This document shows positions 8,155-16,662 of a DNA stretch of 64,000 nucleotides, piece after piece. Source of the DNA: Brevibacterium casei CIP 102111 (GTDB lineage: Bacteria; Actinomycetota; Actinomycetes; Actinomycetales; Brevibacteriaceae); assembly GCF_900169275.1 (NCBI RefSeq), contig NZ_FXZC01000001.1, forward strand, positions 682,001 through 746,000, given 5' to 3'. The notes under the pieces were generated by a model. That model saw only the letters and a program-made list of their open reading frames with translations, was not told where the DNA came from and ran no database searches. A program made the translations under genes and the position numbers. Positions within the stretch are counted from its first letter, which is position 1. Every line of letters begins with the position of its first letter.

Positions 8155-9740
8155 CAGTTCCCTCCTCGGATGGTGTCGTCGGCCGAGTGGCGTCCGGCGG
8201 GACGCTTGATCTCCTCGGCCACGGAATCGGCGATCGCCTCATCGGCTTCCTCGATCGTGCGCCTCGGCCACTTGATGAGCGAGAGCACGATCGCCGCGAC
8301 GATGAGCAGTCCGATCATGCCCCAGCCGAAGACGCCGATGAGCAGCGCCGGGTACTCGCCGTAGCCTTCGGTCGCATAGGTGATGATCTGCGTGATGAGC
8401 ATGTAGAGAAGCACCAGGGTGGTGACTCCGCCGAGGATGATCATCCAGAACCAGCCCACCTTGAAGCTCGAGATCGCGTTGAGGTGATCCCGGAGCGCGG
8501 GCAGCTTGCGCGCGAACCAGCCGACGACGATGAGGCCGACGACGGCCGCACCGACGATTCCGATGTTGTTGGCGAAGGCGTCCATCGTGTCGAGCACGTA
8601 GAGCGCGGTGACCGTCGACATGAGCAGGATCGAGATGATCGCCATGCCGCCGCCGACGAGGAGGATCGAGGCCTTGTTGCCGACCCCGAACTTCTCGCGA
8701 AGCGCCTGGATCGGCACTTGGACGATCGAGATGAGCGAGGTCAGGCCCGCGAAGACGAGGCACGCGAAGAACGCGAAGCCGAAGAGATTGCCTCCCGGCA
8801 TCTCGGAGATGAGCGTCGGGAAGGCGACGAACGCCAGGCCGATGCCGCTGGTCGCGACATCGGAGACCGCTGCTCCCGACGCCGAGGCCATGAAGCCGAG
8901 AGCGGCGAAGACGCCGATGCCGGCGAGGATCTCGAAACCGGAGTTCGAGAAGGCGACGACGAGGCCCGAACCGGTGAGGTTCGTCTTCCGCTTGAGGTAC
9001 GACGCGTAGGTGATCATGATGCCGAACGCGATCGAGAGCGAGAAGAAGATCTGACCGTAGGCCGCGATCCACACCTTCGGATCCGCCAGGGCCGCGAAGT
9101 CCGGGGTGAAGAGCGCATCGAGACCCGCGGCCGCACCGGGCAGGAACAGCGCGCGGATGACGAGGATGAGGAAGAGGATGATGAGCAGCGGGATGAAGAT
9201 CTTCGAGAAGCGGGCGATGCCGGCCTGGACGCCGCCGAGGAGCACTCCGAGCGTGATCACCCAGACGATGATGACGAGGATGAGGATGCTCGGCACGAAC
9301 TCCATGGAGACCCCGGGGTCGCCCATCTTGAGGAAGCTGCCGAAGAAGTAGGTCTCCGCATCGTCGCCCCACGCCTGGTTGAGCGAGAAGATCATGTAGG
9401 CGCCCGCCCAGCCGATGATCGCGGCGTAGTAGATGCCGATGACGATGGCGACACCGGTCTGGAACCAGCCGATCGGTTCGGCCACCTTCGTCGCCATGCG
9501 GAAGGAGAGCGGAGCGGATCCGCGCGCACGATGGCCCATCGCGTAGTCGAAGAAGAGCAGCGGGATGCCCGCCGTCAGCAGCGCGACGAGGTAGGGGATG
9601 ATGAAGGCGCCGCCGCCGTTCTCATACGTGACATACGGGAAGCGCCAGATGTTGCCGAGGCCGACTGCCGAACCGATGGCTGCGAAGATGAACGCGCCGC
9701 GGGTGGCGAAGACCTCCCTCTGGGATGTGGTGGTTGACAT
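8154..9740 (-). CDS. metP: MetP, sodium-dependent (NSS) methionine/alanine importer
   Basis: 528 residues, about 12 TM. The NSS signature is at the N terminus: FATRGAFIFAAIGSAVGLGNIWRFPYVTYENGGGAFIIPYL, which holds the sodium-binding GSAVGLGN loop of TM1 and the RFPY motif. Members paired with a MetS-type subunit import methionine and alanine by sodium symport. The gene is directly followed by metS with a one-base overlap. A long dyad (9838-9857) lies about 100 bp upstream and could be an operator. The C-terminal tail is hydrophilic. Family certain; substrate inferred from the metS partner. Confidence 0.92.
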   Translation of the reverse strand: MSTTTSQREVFATRGAFIFAAIGSAVGLGNIWRFPYVTYENGGGAFIIPYLVALLTAGIPLLFFDYAMGHRARGSAPLSFRMATKVAEPIGWFQTGVAIVIGIYYAAIIGWAGAYMIFSLNQAWGDDAETYFFGSFLKMGDPGVSMEFVPSILILVIIVWVITLGVLLGGVQAGIARFSKIFIPLLIILFLILVIRALFLPGAAAGLDALFTPDFAALADPKVWIAAYGQIFFSLSIAFGIMITYASYLKRKTNLTGSGLVVAFSNSGFEILAGIGVFAALGFMASASGAAVSDVATSGIGLAFVAFPTLISEMPGGNLFGFAFFACLVFAGLTSLISIVQVPIQALREKFGVGNKASILLVGGGMAIISILLMSTVTALYVLDTMDAFANNIGIVGAAVVGLIVVGWFARKLPALRDHLNAISSFKVGWFWMIILGGVTTLVLLYMLITQIITYATEGYGEYPALLIGVFGWGMIGLLIVAAIVLSLIKWPRRTIEEADEAIADSVAEEIKRPAGRHSADDTIRGGN

Positions 9741-9837
9741 GATGACCTTTCGTTTTCACGCCGCCTCATGGGCATCGGTGCCGCATGCACGCGGATGATT
9801 GCCCACCAGCTTACTGGGAGTTGCTTGAGAACAGTGC

Positions 9838-9857
9838 CCCACATCACGTGTCGTGGG
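9838..9857. promoter_or_regulatory. 20-bp dyad CCCAC-N2-CACGTG-N2-GTGGG upstream of metPS
   Basis: Outer arms CCCAC (9838-9842) and GTGGG (9853-9857) flank a central CACGTG palindrome (9845-9850), with two unpaired positions on each side. It lies in the 285-bp spacer between metP (minus) and cysS (plus), about 100 bp before the metP start. The symmetry fits a dimeric repressor site controlling metPS; the protein is unknown. Confidence 0.5.
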
Positions 9858-10012
9858 TCACAATTCGGCACCGATCCGAACTCCGTCGTCGAGACAAGGA
9901 CGATGTCTCTCGGACGCGGGGGTGACGACCCCGGTGACGACGGCGGGAGACGGCGGCACCACCTCGGCGGAATCCGGCGTCTGACCAGGATCACCTCGGC
10001 GGAGATGGCCGG

Positions 10013-10025
10013 TAGACTTGGGCGG
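10013..10025 (+). promoter_or_regulatory. TAGACT -10 box, leaderless cysS promoter
   Basis: TAGACT at 10013-10018 is followed by 7 nt and then the GTG start of cysS. The expected transcription start falls at or next to the start codon, and there is no Shine-Dalgarno sequence. This is the clearest of several leaderless promoters in the window. Confidence 0.7.
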
Positions 10026-11477
10026 GTGACTATCGCTCTGTACAACACCGCCACCCGCCGGACCTCCGAACTGCGGCCCGTCATCGACGGCCACGTGGGG
10101 ATCTACGTCTGTGGGGCGACCGTGCAGGGCGAACCGCACATCGGGCACCTGCGTTCGGCGTCGGTCTTCGACGTGCTCCGCCGCTGGCTGCTCTACCGCG
10201 GCTACAGTGTCACGCTCATCCGCAACGTCACCGACATCGACGACAAGATCCTCTCGAAGTCCGTTGAGGAGGGCAGGCCGTGGTTCGCCCACGCCTTCCT
10301 CTATGAACGGGCCTTCACCGCCGCCTACGATGCACTCGACATCATGCCGCCGAGCTACGAGCCGCGCGCGACCGGCCACATCACGGAGATGCACGAGCTC
10401 ATCGCGCGCCTCATCGACGCCGGCCACGCATACCCTGCGCTCGACGACAGCGGTGACGTCTACTTCTCGACGACCTCATGGCCGGACTACGGGGAGCTGA
10501 CGAACCAGCGTCTCGAGGACATGGAGCCGGCCGAGGACTCGGACATGCGAGGGAAGAAGGATCCCCGGGACTTCGCGCTGTGGAAGGCCCACAAGCCCGG
10601 CGAACCCGAGACGGCCTCGTGGCCGTCCCCGTGGGGTCGCGGCCGACCCGGCTGGCACATCGAGTGCTCGGCGATGTCGACGAAATACTTGGGCCCCCAC
10701 TTCGACATCCACGGCGGCGGACTCGACCTGCGCTTCCCGCATCACGAGAACGAACTCGCCCAGTCCCGTGCGGCCGGCGATGCGTTCACGAACGTGTGGA
10801 TGCACTCCGGGCTGCTCAATGTGGGCGGCGACAAGATGTCGAAGTCACTAGGCAACTCGATCTTCGCCTCCGACCTCTTCGCCCAGTTCAGCCCCATCGC
10901 CGTCCGGTACTTCCTCACGAGCGCAAGCTACCGCTCCGTCCTCGAGTACTCACCCGAGGCGATGGAGCGCCAGACCGCCTCGCTCGAGCGGCTCTCGAAC
11001 TTCCTCGACCGGGCCCGGCAGGCCCTCGGCGACGAGGCTCCCGCGCTGCCGAACGTCGAGGCCGCCTACGCCGACCGGAGCGTCGACGTGCCTGAGGATT
11101 TCGCGCTCGCCCTCGACGACGACCTCGGCGTGCCCCGTGCGCTCTCCGTCGTCTTCGCCCGGGTCACAGAAGGGGCGAAGCTCCTCGACTCCGGTGCGGA
11201 CAAGCCGGGTCTGGCCCGGATCGTCGCCGAGGTGGAGCTCATGCTCGACATCCTCGGCGTCAACCCCAGCGCCGAGGTGTGGGGCGGTGCGAACGCGAAC
11301 GCCCCGGCCGCGGCCGCCCTCGATTCCCTCGTGGCCGAACTCGCGCAGAAGAGGATCGAGGCGAAGGCCGAGAAGGACTTCGCGACCGCCGATGCGATCC
11401 GCGACGAACTCTCCGCTGCGGGCATCGCGATCGAGGACACCGCCGACGGCTACCGCTACCATCTCAAGAACAGCTGA
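10026..11477 (+). CDS. cysS: Cysteinyl-tRNA synthetase
   Basis: 483 residues, full length class I synthetase. Zinc ligands are the Cys of VCGATVQ, HIECSAM and HHENE. The HIGH motif appears as PHIGHLRSAS and the KMSKS loop as DKMSKSLGNS. The C-terminal anticodon-binding helices end with EKDFATADAIRDELSAAGIAIEDTADGYRY. I start at GTG 10026, giving MTIALYNTATRRTSELRPV, the normal beginning; the open frame runs further upstream but has no family similarity there. CysS charges tRNA-Cys. In many actinobacteria cysS directly follows ispF; here about 8 kb of other genes intervene. Confidence 0.97.
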   Translation: MTIALYNTATRRTSELRPVIDGHVGIYVCGATVQGEPHIGHLRSASVFDVLRRWLLYRGYSVTLIRNVTDIDDKILSKSVEEGRPWFAHAFLYERAFTAAYDALDIMPPSYEPRATGHITEMHELIARLIDAGHAYPALDDSGDVYFSTTSWPDYGELTNQRLEDMEPAEDSDMRGKKDPRDFALWKAHKPGEPETASWPSPWGRGRPGWHIECSAMSTKYLGPHFDIHGGGLDLRFPHHENELAQSRAAGDAFTNVWMHSGLLNVGGDKMSKSLGNSIFASDLFAQFSPIAVRYFLTSASYRSVLEYSPEAMERQTASLERLSNFLDRARQALGDEAPALPNVEAAYADRSVDVPEDFALALDDDLGVPRALSVVFARVTEGAKLLDSGADKPGLARIVAEVELMLDILGVNPSAEVWGGANANAPAAAALDSLVAELAQKRIEAKAEKDFATADAIRDELSAAGIAIEDTADGYRYHLKNS

Positions 11478-11539
11478 TCACGCTCGTCCCGGTCGGACCG
11501 GGACGGGCAGGACGGCACCGACGAACCAAGAGGACTGAC

Positions 11540-12481
11540 ATGGCATCGAACCCACGCTCCGGCGGGTCGAAGAAGAAGGGGCCGCCGAAGGGATCCGGCG
11601 GCAAGAACCGACGCGGACTCCAGGGCAAGGGCCCGACCCCCAAGGCCGAGGACCGGGTCTACCACAAGGCGCACAAGGCCGCGCAGGCCAAGCGGGCTGC
11701 GAACGCCTCGGCGCAGGCGAAGCGGAAGAAGAAGGAGCTCGGGCCGAACATGGTCGCCGGGCGCAACTCCGTGCTCGAGGCCCTGCGCGAGGACGTGCCG
11801 GCAACCGCGCTCTACGTCGCCAGCCGCATCGACTCCGACGACCGGGTCAAGGAGGCGATCTCGCTCGCTGCCGGGCGGGGCATCTCGATGCTCGAGGCCA
11901 GTCGCGCCGATCTCGACCGGCTCACCGATGATGCGATCCACCAGGGCATCGCTCTGCAGATCCCGCCGTACGAGTACGCCGACCCCCGCGACCTCCTCGA
12001 GTTCGCCGCCGAACGGGCCGAGACCCCGCTCATCGTCGCCCTCGACGGGGTGACCGATCCGCGCAACCTCGGCGCGATCGTCCGCTCCGTCGCGGCCTTC
12101 GGCGGTCACGGGGTCATCATCCCCGAACGCCGTGCCGCCTCGATGACGGCTGCCGCATGGAAGACCTCGGCCGGTGCCGCCTCGCGGATCAAGGTCGCCC
12201 AGGTCGTCAACCTCGCCCGCGCGATCGACGAGCTCAAGAAGCAGGGCGTCTTCGTCGTCGGACTCGACATGGACGGCGAGGTCGACCTGCCCGAGCTCAC
12301 GTTCAGCCGGGATCCGCTGTGCATCGTCGTCGGCTCCGAGGGCAAAGGGCTCTCCCGCCTCATCGCCGACAAGTGCGACCAGATCGTCTCGATCCCGATC
12401 GCCGCGACCACCGAGTCGCTCAACGCCGGCATCGCCGCCGCCGTCAGCCTCTACGAGGTCGCCCGCGCCCGCCGCGACTGA
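11540..12481 (+). CDS. rlmB: 23S rRNA (guanosine-2'-O)-methyltransferase RlmB-type (SpoU/TrmH family)
   Basis: 313 residues. The first 70 or so are a Lys/Arg/Gly-rich basic extension, probably rRNA-binding. Then comes an L30e-like substrate-binding domain starting at NMVAGRNSVLEALRED. The SPOUT knot follows, with its three motifs: DPRNLGAIVRSVAAFG, VVGSEGKGLSRLI and IPIAATTESLNAGIAAAVSLYEVAR. E. coli RlmB methylates G2251 of 23S rRNA; the family also contains other sites, so the exact nucleotide is inferred. It lies 62 bp after cysS and ends before a long palindrome shared with another locus. Confidence 0.92.
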   Translation: MASNPRSGGSKKKGPPKGSGGKNRRGLQGKGPTPKAEDRVYHKAHKAAQAKRAANASAQAKRKKKELGPNMVAGRNSVLEALREDVPATALYVASRIDSDDRVKEAISLAAGRGISMLEASRADLDRLTDDAIHQGIALQIPPYEYADPRDLLEFAAERAETPLIVALDGVTDPRNLGAIVRSVAAFGGHGVIIPERRAASMTAAAWKTSAGAASRIKVAQVVNLARAIDELKKQGVFVVGLDMDGEVDLPELTFSRDPLCIVVGSEGKGLSRLIADKCDQIVSIPIAATTESLNAGIAAAVSLYEVARARRD

Positions 12482-12488
12482 GCGGTCT

Positions 12489-12550
12489 CAGCCACCGTCC
12501 GGGCGCTGAGCAACCCGGCGCGGGGTTGCCCAGCGCCCGGAGGGTGGCTG
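12489..12550. repeat. Palindromic repeat family A, copy 1 (convergent terminator)
   Basis: Arms of 28 bp (12489-12516 and 12523-12550) pair with only two mismatches around a 6-bp loop. The core is CCGGGCGCTGAGCAACCC against GGGTTGCCCAGCGCCCGG. It lies between the ends of rlmB (plus) and an APC permease (minus), so it can terminate both. A close copy occurs at 30603-30666, also between convergent genes, and a partial one at 56296-56319. Confidence 0.8.
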
Positions 12551-12583
12551 GGATGGTGGCTCTGAGGAGGGGAGCCCGCGCGC

Positions 12584-14074
12584 TCAGGCGTCGAGGCTCT
12601 CCCGGTAGGCGGCGTCACTCATCGTGCCCACGCGTGAGTGGCGGCGGCTGTAGCCGAAGTAGATGAGGAACCCGACGAACATCCAGATCCCGAAGACCGC
12701 CCAGGTGACCCCGCCGAGGTTGAGCATGAGGAATGCGCATGCGAGCGCCCCGAGGACGGGGATCGTGTACCCGAGAGGGGCCTTGAAGGAGCGTTCGAGT
12801 TCCGGCTTCGTCACCCGCAGGTAGATGACGGCGACGTTGACGAGGCAGAACGCGAAGAGCGTGCCGATGCTCGTCGCGTTCGCGAGCTCGCCGAGGGGGA
12901 TGAGGGCCGCAGTGATCGCCACGAGCGTGCCGGTCACGAGCGTGCCGATGAGCGGCGTTCCCGTGCGCGGGGAGACGATGCCGAAGAAGCGCGGGACCAT
13001 GCCGTCGCGCGACATCGTCAGCAGGATGCGCGACTGGCCGTAGAGGACGGTGATGACGACGGAGAAGATCGCGAGCACCGAGGACGCTGCGAAGAGGAAG
13101 ACCGCGAAGTTCGACTGCGTGATCTCGTGGACGATCTGCACGAGCGGGGCTGTCGTCGTCTCGAGGCCGAACCACTCCCACTCCCGAGCGCCGATCGCAG
13201 TGACGGCGACGAGGACGTACATCGAGGTGACGATGACCATTGAGAGGATGATCGCCCGCGGCAGATCGCGCTTGGGGTTCTTCGCCTCCTCGCCGGCGGT
13301 CGAGGCGGCATCGAAGCCGATGTAGGAGAAGAAGACGATCGAGGCGGCCGCGGTGACTCCGGCGGCACCCATCGGCAGGAGCGGTTCGAAGTTGCCGGCC
13401 TTGAACGCGGTGAACGCGACGATCGAGAAGAAGACGAGGATGCCGATCTTGACGAAGACGATGATCGTGTTGACGACGCCGGACTCCTTCGCCCCGCGCA
13501 TGAGGAGGATCGTCGCGAGAGCGACGACGATGAGAGCCGAGAGGTTGATGACCCCGCCCGGCTGCTCGGGACCCGATGCGAGCGCCGGCGGCAGTTCGAC
13601 GCCGAAGATCCGCAGCGTCTCGTTGACGTAGTCCGCGGCACCGACGGCGACAGCGGCGACCGAGACCGCGTACTCGAGGACAAGGCACCAGCCGCAGACC
13701 CAGGCCACACCCTCACCGAGGGTCGCATACGTGTACGAGTAGCTCGACCCGGACACCGGCACCATGCCCGCCATCTCCGCATAGCTCACCGCCGAGAGCA
13801 GAGCCGTGATGCCGGCGAGGATGAACGCGATCCACACACCGGGACCGGCGATCGGCACCGCCTCGCCGAGGATGACGAGGATTCCCGTTCCCAGGGTCGC
13901 ACCGACGCTGATCATGGTGAGCTGGAAGACTCCGAATGTGCGCCGCAGCTCCTGCGAATTCGCGTCCTCGGTGTCCTTGATCATGCTGGTGATCGACTTG
14001 CGGCGTCCGAGCTGACGGACGATTCCTGGGCGCTGCCCCGACGGTGGTGCAGGCGTGCTCTGCGGAGAACTCAT
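12584..14074 (-). CDS. APC-superfamily amino acid permease (cationic amino acid transporter type)
   Basis: 496 residues, about 12 TM. After a hydrophilic N terminus of about 48 residues, TM1 carries FQLTMISVGATLGTGILVILGEA. The loop FFSYIGFDAASTAGEEAKNPKRDLPRAII is characteristic of the eukaryote-like CAT (YfnA) group. I start at MSSPQSTPAPP (ATG 14074); the frame upstream of it has no family similarity. Substrate is not deducible; cationic or branched-chain amino acids are typical. It is convergent with rlmB across repeat A. Confidence 0.9.
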   Translation of the reverse strand: MSSPQSTPAPPSGQRPGIVRQLGRRKSITSMIKDTEDANSQELRRTFGVFQLTMISVGATLGTGILVILGEAVPIAGPGVWIAFILAGITALLSAVSYAEMAGMVPVSGSSYSYTYATLGEGVAWVCGWCLVLEYAVSVAAVAVGAADYVNETLRIFGVELPPALASGPEQPGGVINLSALIVVALATILLMRGAKESGVVNTIIVFVKIGILVFFSIVAFTAFKAGNFEPLLPMGAAGVTAAASIVFFSYIGFDAASTAGEEAKNPKRDLPRAIILSMVIVTSMYVLVAVTAIGAREWEWFGLETTTAPLVQIVHEITQSNFAVFLFAASSVLAIFSVVITVLYGQSRILLTMSRDGMVPRFFGIVSPRTGTPLIGTLVTGTLVAITAALIPLGELANATSIGTLFAFCLVNVAVIYLRVTKPELERSFKAPLGYTIPVLGALACAFLMLNLGGVTWAVFGIWMFVGFLIYFGYSRRHSRVGTMSDAAYRESLDA

Positions 14075-14100
14075 TGAGCCATTGTCACATGTGCCCGGGA

Positions 14101-14119
14101 GACCTCCGTCACGGAGGTC
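14101..14119 (-). terminator. Hairpin downstream of the SDR gene
   Basis: GACCTCCG (14101-14108) pairs perfectly with CGGAGGTC (14112-14119) over a 3-nt loop, 12 bp beyond the SDR stop on the minus strand. No T-tract. Confidence 0.55.
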
Positions 14120-14130
14120 CCGGTACCGCC

Positions 14131-15126
14131 TCAGACCCGCGGAGTGAACCGTCCGTCGTGGGCCATCCACCCGCCGTCGACGAGCTGCGACGTCCCCGTC
14201 ACGTACGACGAGGCGTCGGAGGCGAGGAAGAGCACCGGTCCGGCGATCTCGTGGAGTCGGCCCCAACGGCCGAGCGCGGTCTTGTCCGCGTACGCGTCCC
14301 ACCACTGCTCGTCGGCCTTGATCTGCTGGGTGAGCGGGGTGTCGAAGGGCCCGGGGAGGATCGCGTTGACGCGCACCCCGTCGGGGCCGAGTTCGCTCGC
14401 GAGCGTCTTCGTCAGTTGGACGACCCCGGCCTTGGCCGCGGCGTAGATGCCCTGTCCGGGTTCGACGGTGATCGCCCGGAACGAGGCGAAGGTGACGATC
14501 GATCCGCGTCCGCGCTCGGCCATCTCGGCGCCGAAGCCGCGCATCAGCCGGTACGTGCCCTTGAGGTTGATGTCGATGACACGGTCGAACTCGTCGTCGG
14601 TCGTCGTGGTCAGGCGCTTGCGGACGTTGGCCCCGGGCGTGACGACGAGGATCTCCGCGTCGGGGAACGCGCTGACGAGGGCGGTGACGGAGTCCGTGTC
14701 GGTGATGTCGACGACCGCGGCCGTCGCCGGGCCCGGGCTCGAGACGACGTCCGAGTCCGGCCCCTGTCCCGAGCGCGACTCGGCCCCCGCTTCCGGTTCC
14801 GCATGCGACCCCGTTCCGCCCCGCGCGCGCTCGGTGATGATGCGCACGGTCTCCTCAGCGCCGGCGGCATTGAGGTCGGCTGCGATGACGTGGGCACCGG
14901 CATCGGCGAGCCCGATCGCCGAGGCCTGCCCGAGCCCCGACCCGGCACCGACGACGACGGCCGTGCGCCCCGTGAGATCGAAGAGGGAGGGGATCGAGAG
15001 GCTGCCCTCGTTCGTCGGCACCGCCTGCGCAGAGGGGGCCGATGGCGCGGTCGTCGCAGCGGATGCGGGAGGTGGGGGCGGCGCAGGGGCAGCCGTCGGA
15101 GTGGGCTCAGTCGGGTCCTGCGTCAT
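14131..15126 (-). CDS. SDR-family oxidoreductase with N-terminal and internal low-complexity segments
   Basis: 331 residues from MTQDPTEPTPT (ATG 15126). Residues about 1-50 are Pro/Ala/Thr-rich. The dinucleotide-binding loop is VVGAGSGLGQASAIGLADAG. The catalytic Ser is in VTFASFRAI and Tyr-Lys in IYAAAKAG; the C-terminal GTSQLVDGGW is typical of classical SDRs. An extra Gly/Ser/Glu-rich insertion of about 30 residues separates the second strand from VVDITDTDSV. The motif after the fourth strand is VTPGANV instead of the common NNAG. Substrate unknown. An N-terminally extended start at 15261 would add unrelated sequence, so I reject it. Confidence 0.85.
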   Translation of the reverse strand: MTQDPTEPTPTAAPAPPPPPASAATTAPSAPSAQAVPTNEGSLSIPSLFDLTGRTAVVVGAGSGLGQASAIGLADAGAHVIAADLNAAGAEETVRIITERARGGTGSHAEPEAGAESRSGQGPDSDVVSSPGPATAAVVDITDTDSVTALVSAFPDAEILVVTPGANVRKRLTTTTDDEFDRVIDINLKGTYRLMRGFGAEMAERGRGSIVTFASFRAITVEPGQGIYAAAKAGVVQLTKTLASELGPDGVRVNAILPGPFDTPLTQQIKADEQWWDAYADKTALGRWGRLHEIAGPVLFLASDASSYVTGTSQLVDGGWMAHDGRFTPRV

Positions 15127-15369
15127 CGGAGGTCCTTCCTCCCGGCTTACGCGGCCGGGCAGAACGGGGTGCGCGCTGCATCGTTGCAGATCCGAGCACC
15201 GGAAGTGGGGCGTTGAGCCCAAGCTATGCCCGCCGAGGCGGCCCCGGCCACCGATGTCCACGTCGTGGACGCTGCGACCCGGCTGTCACCCGCGCCGACC
15301 CGGCCGTCTCCTCGGCGAGGGGCGGACGCCAGTCCATCGCGACCCGGCGGGACCGCTGCGACCCGGCCG

Positions 15370-16659
15370 TCACCTCGGCGGGGGCTGGACGTACCGGGAT
15401 TCGTCGGGCAGCTTCGCGAGGTCGTCCATGATGAAGTAGGCGATCGCCTCGCGCAGGGGGATGTCGCGCTGCCTGGCCTGGGCCATGACCCGGCGGTGCT
15501 CGACGAACTCGTAGAAGATCTGCCCGGGTTCGAGCTTGTTCATCAGGCTTTCGGGGATCCCGCCGATGAGCGGCTTGTAGACCTCGTCGAGCCAGATCCT
15601 CGCTGCCTCCTCCTCGCTCAGCTCGACCGGCATCTCACCGGAGCCGTGCGCGCCGCCGGTGAACCCGGGCGCCGTCCGGTAGGAGTCGAGGTCGTTGAGC
15701 ATCGCGCGGGCCTGGTTCTCGTTCGCCCCGATTCCCGTCAGGCGCAGCAGGCGCCTCGAATGGTGGTTGGGTTCGACGACCTTCGGCTCGACGAGGAGGC
15801 TGACCCCGTCGAGGTCGGTCGTGACCGTGAGTTCGCCGAGGTCGAAGCCGAGATCGTTGAGCCGGCGGATGCGCTCGTCGATGCGCCAGCGTTCGTTGAC
15901 GGAGAACTCCTCGACCCGGGTGAGCTCGGCCCACAGCCCGTTGTAGGCCTCGAAGAGGCGGTCCCCGGCGGCGAGCGGGTCGACGTCGGGTTCGACGAGG
16001 CCGGCGGCCTGGAGGTCGAGGAAGTCCCCGGCGATGTTCGTCCGTGCGATCCGCAGGTCCATCTCCCGCTGCCCGTCCGACAGGGAGTCGTGGAGCTCCC
16101 CGGTCTCCGCATCGACGACGTAGGCGGCATAGGCGTCGGCGTCACGGCGGAAGAGCGTGTTCGACAGGGACACGTCCCCCCAGTAGAAGCCGACGAGGTG
16201 GAGGCGGGCGAGCAGGACGGCGAGGGCGTCGACGAGGCGGCCGGCCGTGTCCTCGGCCAGTGCCCGCGAGAAGAGCGCTCGGTAGGGCAGGGAGAAGTCG
16301 AGGTGCGTGGTCACGAGCGCTCCCGGCAGCTCCTGCCCGTCGGCGGTGCGCCGTCCCGTGATGTAGGCCCGGGGTTCGACGGAGGGGACATCGAGGTTCT
16401 CGAGCACGCCGAGGATGTCGAACTCCCGCAGCGCCTGCCGGTCCTCGGTCTCCTTGATCGCGAGCAGTTCGTCGCCGTTCTCGATGAACCGCACGATGTG
16501 GCGGGAGATGCCGCGGGGGAGTCCGCCCATGAGGTCTGTCGGCCAGTCGGCGAGCGGAAGATCCCACGGCAGCTGCGCCAACATCGCCCGGTCGGCGGGG
16601 TCGACGGTGTGGATCGTGGGGCCCGAGGTCGTGGTCTCGGCCCCTGCGGAGCCGGGCAC
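15370..16659 (-). CDS. DUF4032 protein with kinase-like (WaaP/Kdo-kinase type) core
   Basis: 429 residues, an actinobacterial DUF4032 family protein. The N-terminal half looks like a protein-kinase-like fold with all key residues. The beta-3 Lys is K69 in LLAIKETED and a helix-C Glu is likely E79. The catalytic loop is YWGDVSLSNTLF, with D162 and N167; the metal Asp is D183 in VVDAETG. The C-terminal half (from about residue 300) is the family-specific part, starting near HHSRRLLRLTGIGANENQA. Its gene begins 3 nt after the stop of a degenerate ABC ATPase gene, so the two proteins probably act together. No TM or signal peptide is visible. Substrate unknown. Confidence 0.85.
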   Translation of the reverse strand: MPGSAGAETTTSGPTIHTVDPADRAMLAQLPWDLPLADWPTDLMGGLPRGISRHIVRFIENGDELLAIKETEDRQALREFDILGVLENLDVPSVEPRAYITGRRTADGQELPGALVTTHLDFSLPYRALFSRALAEDTAGRLVDALAVLLARLHLVGFYWGDVSLSNTLFRRDADAYAAYVVDAETGELHDSLSDGQREMDLRIARTNIAGDFLDLQAAGLVEPDVDPLAAGDRLFEAYNGLWAELTRVEEFSVNERWRIDERIRRLNDLGFDLGELTVTTDLDGVSLLVEPKVVEPNHHSRRLLRLTGIGANENQARAMLNDLDSYRTAPGFTGGAHGSGEMPVELSEEEAARIWLDEVYKPLIGGIPESLMNKLEPGQIFYEFVEHRRVMAQARQRDIPLREAIAYFIMDDLAKLPDESRYVQPPPR

Positions 16660-16662
16660 TGG

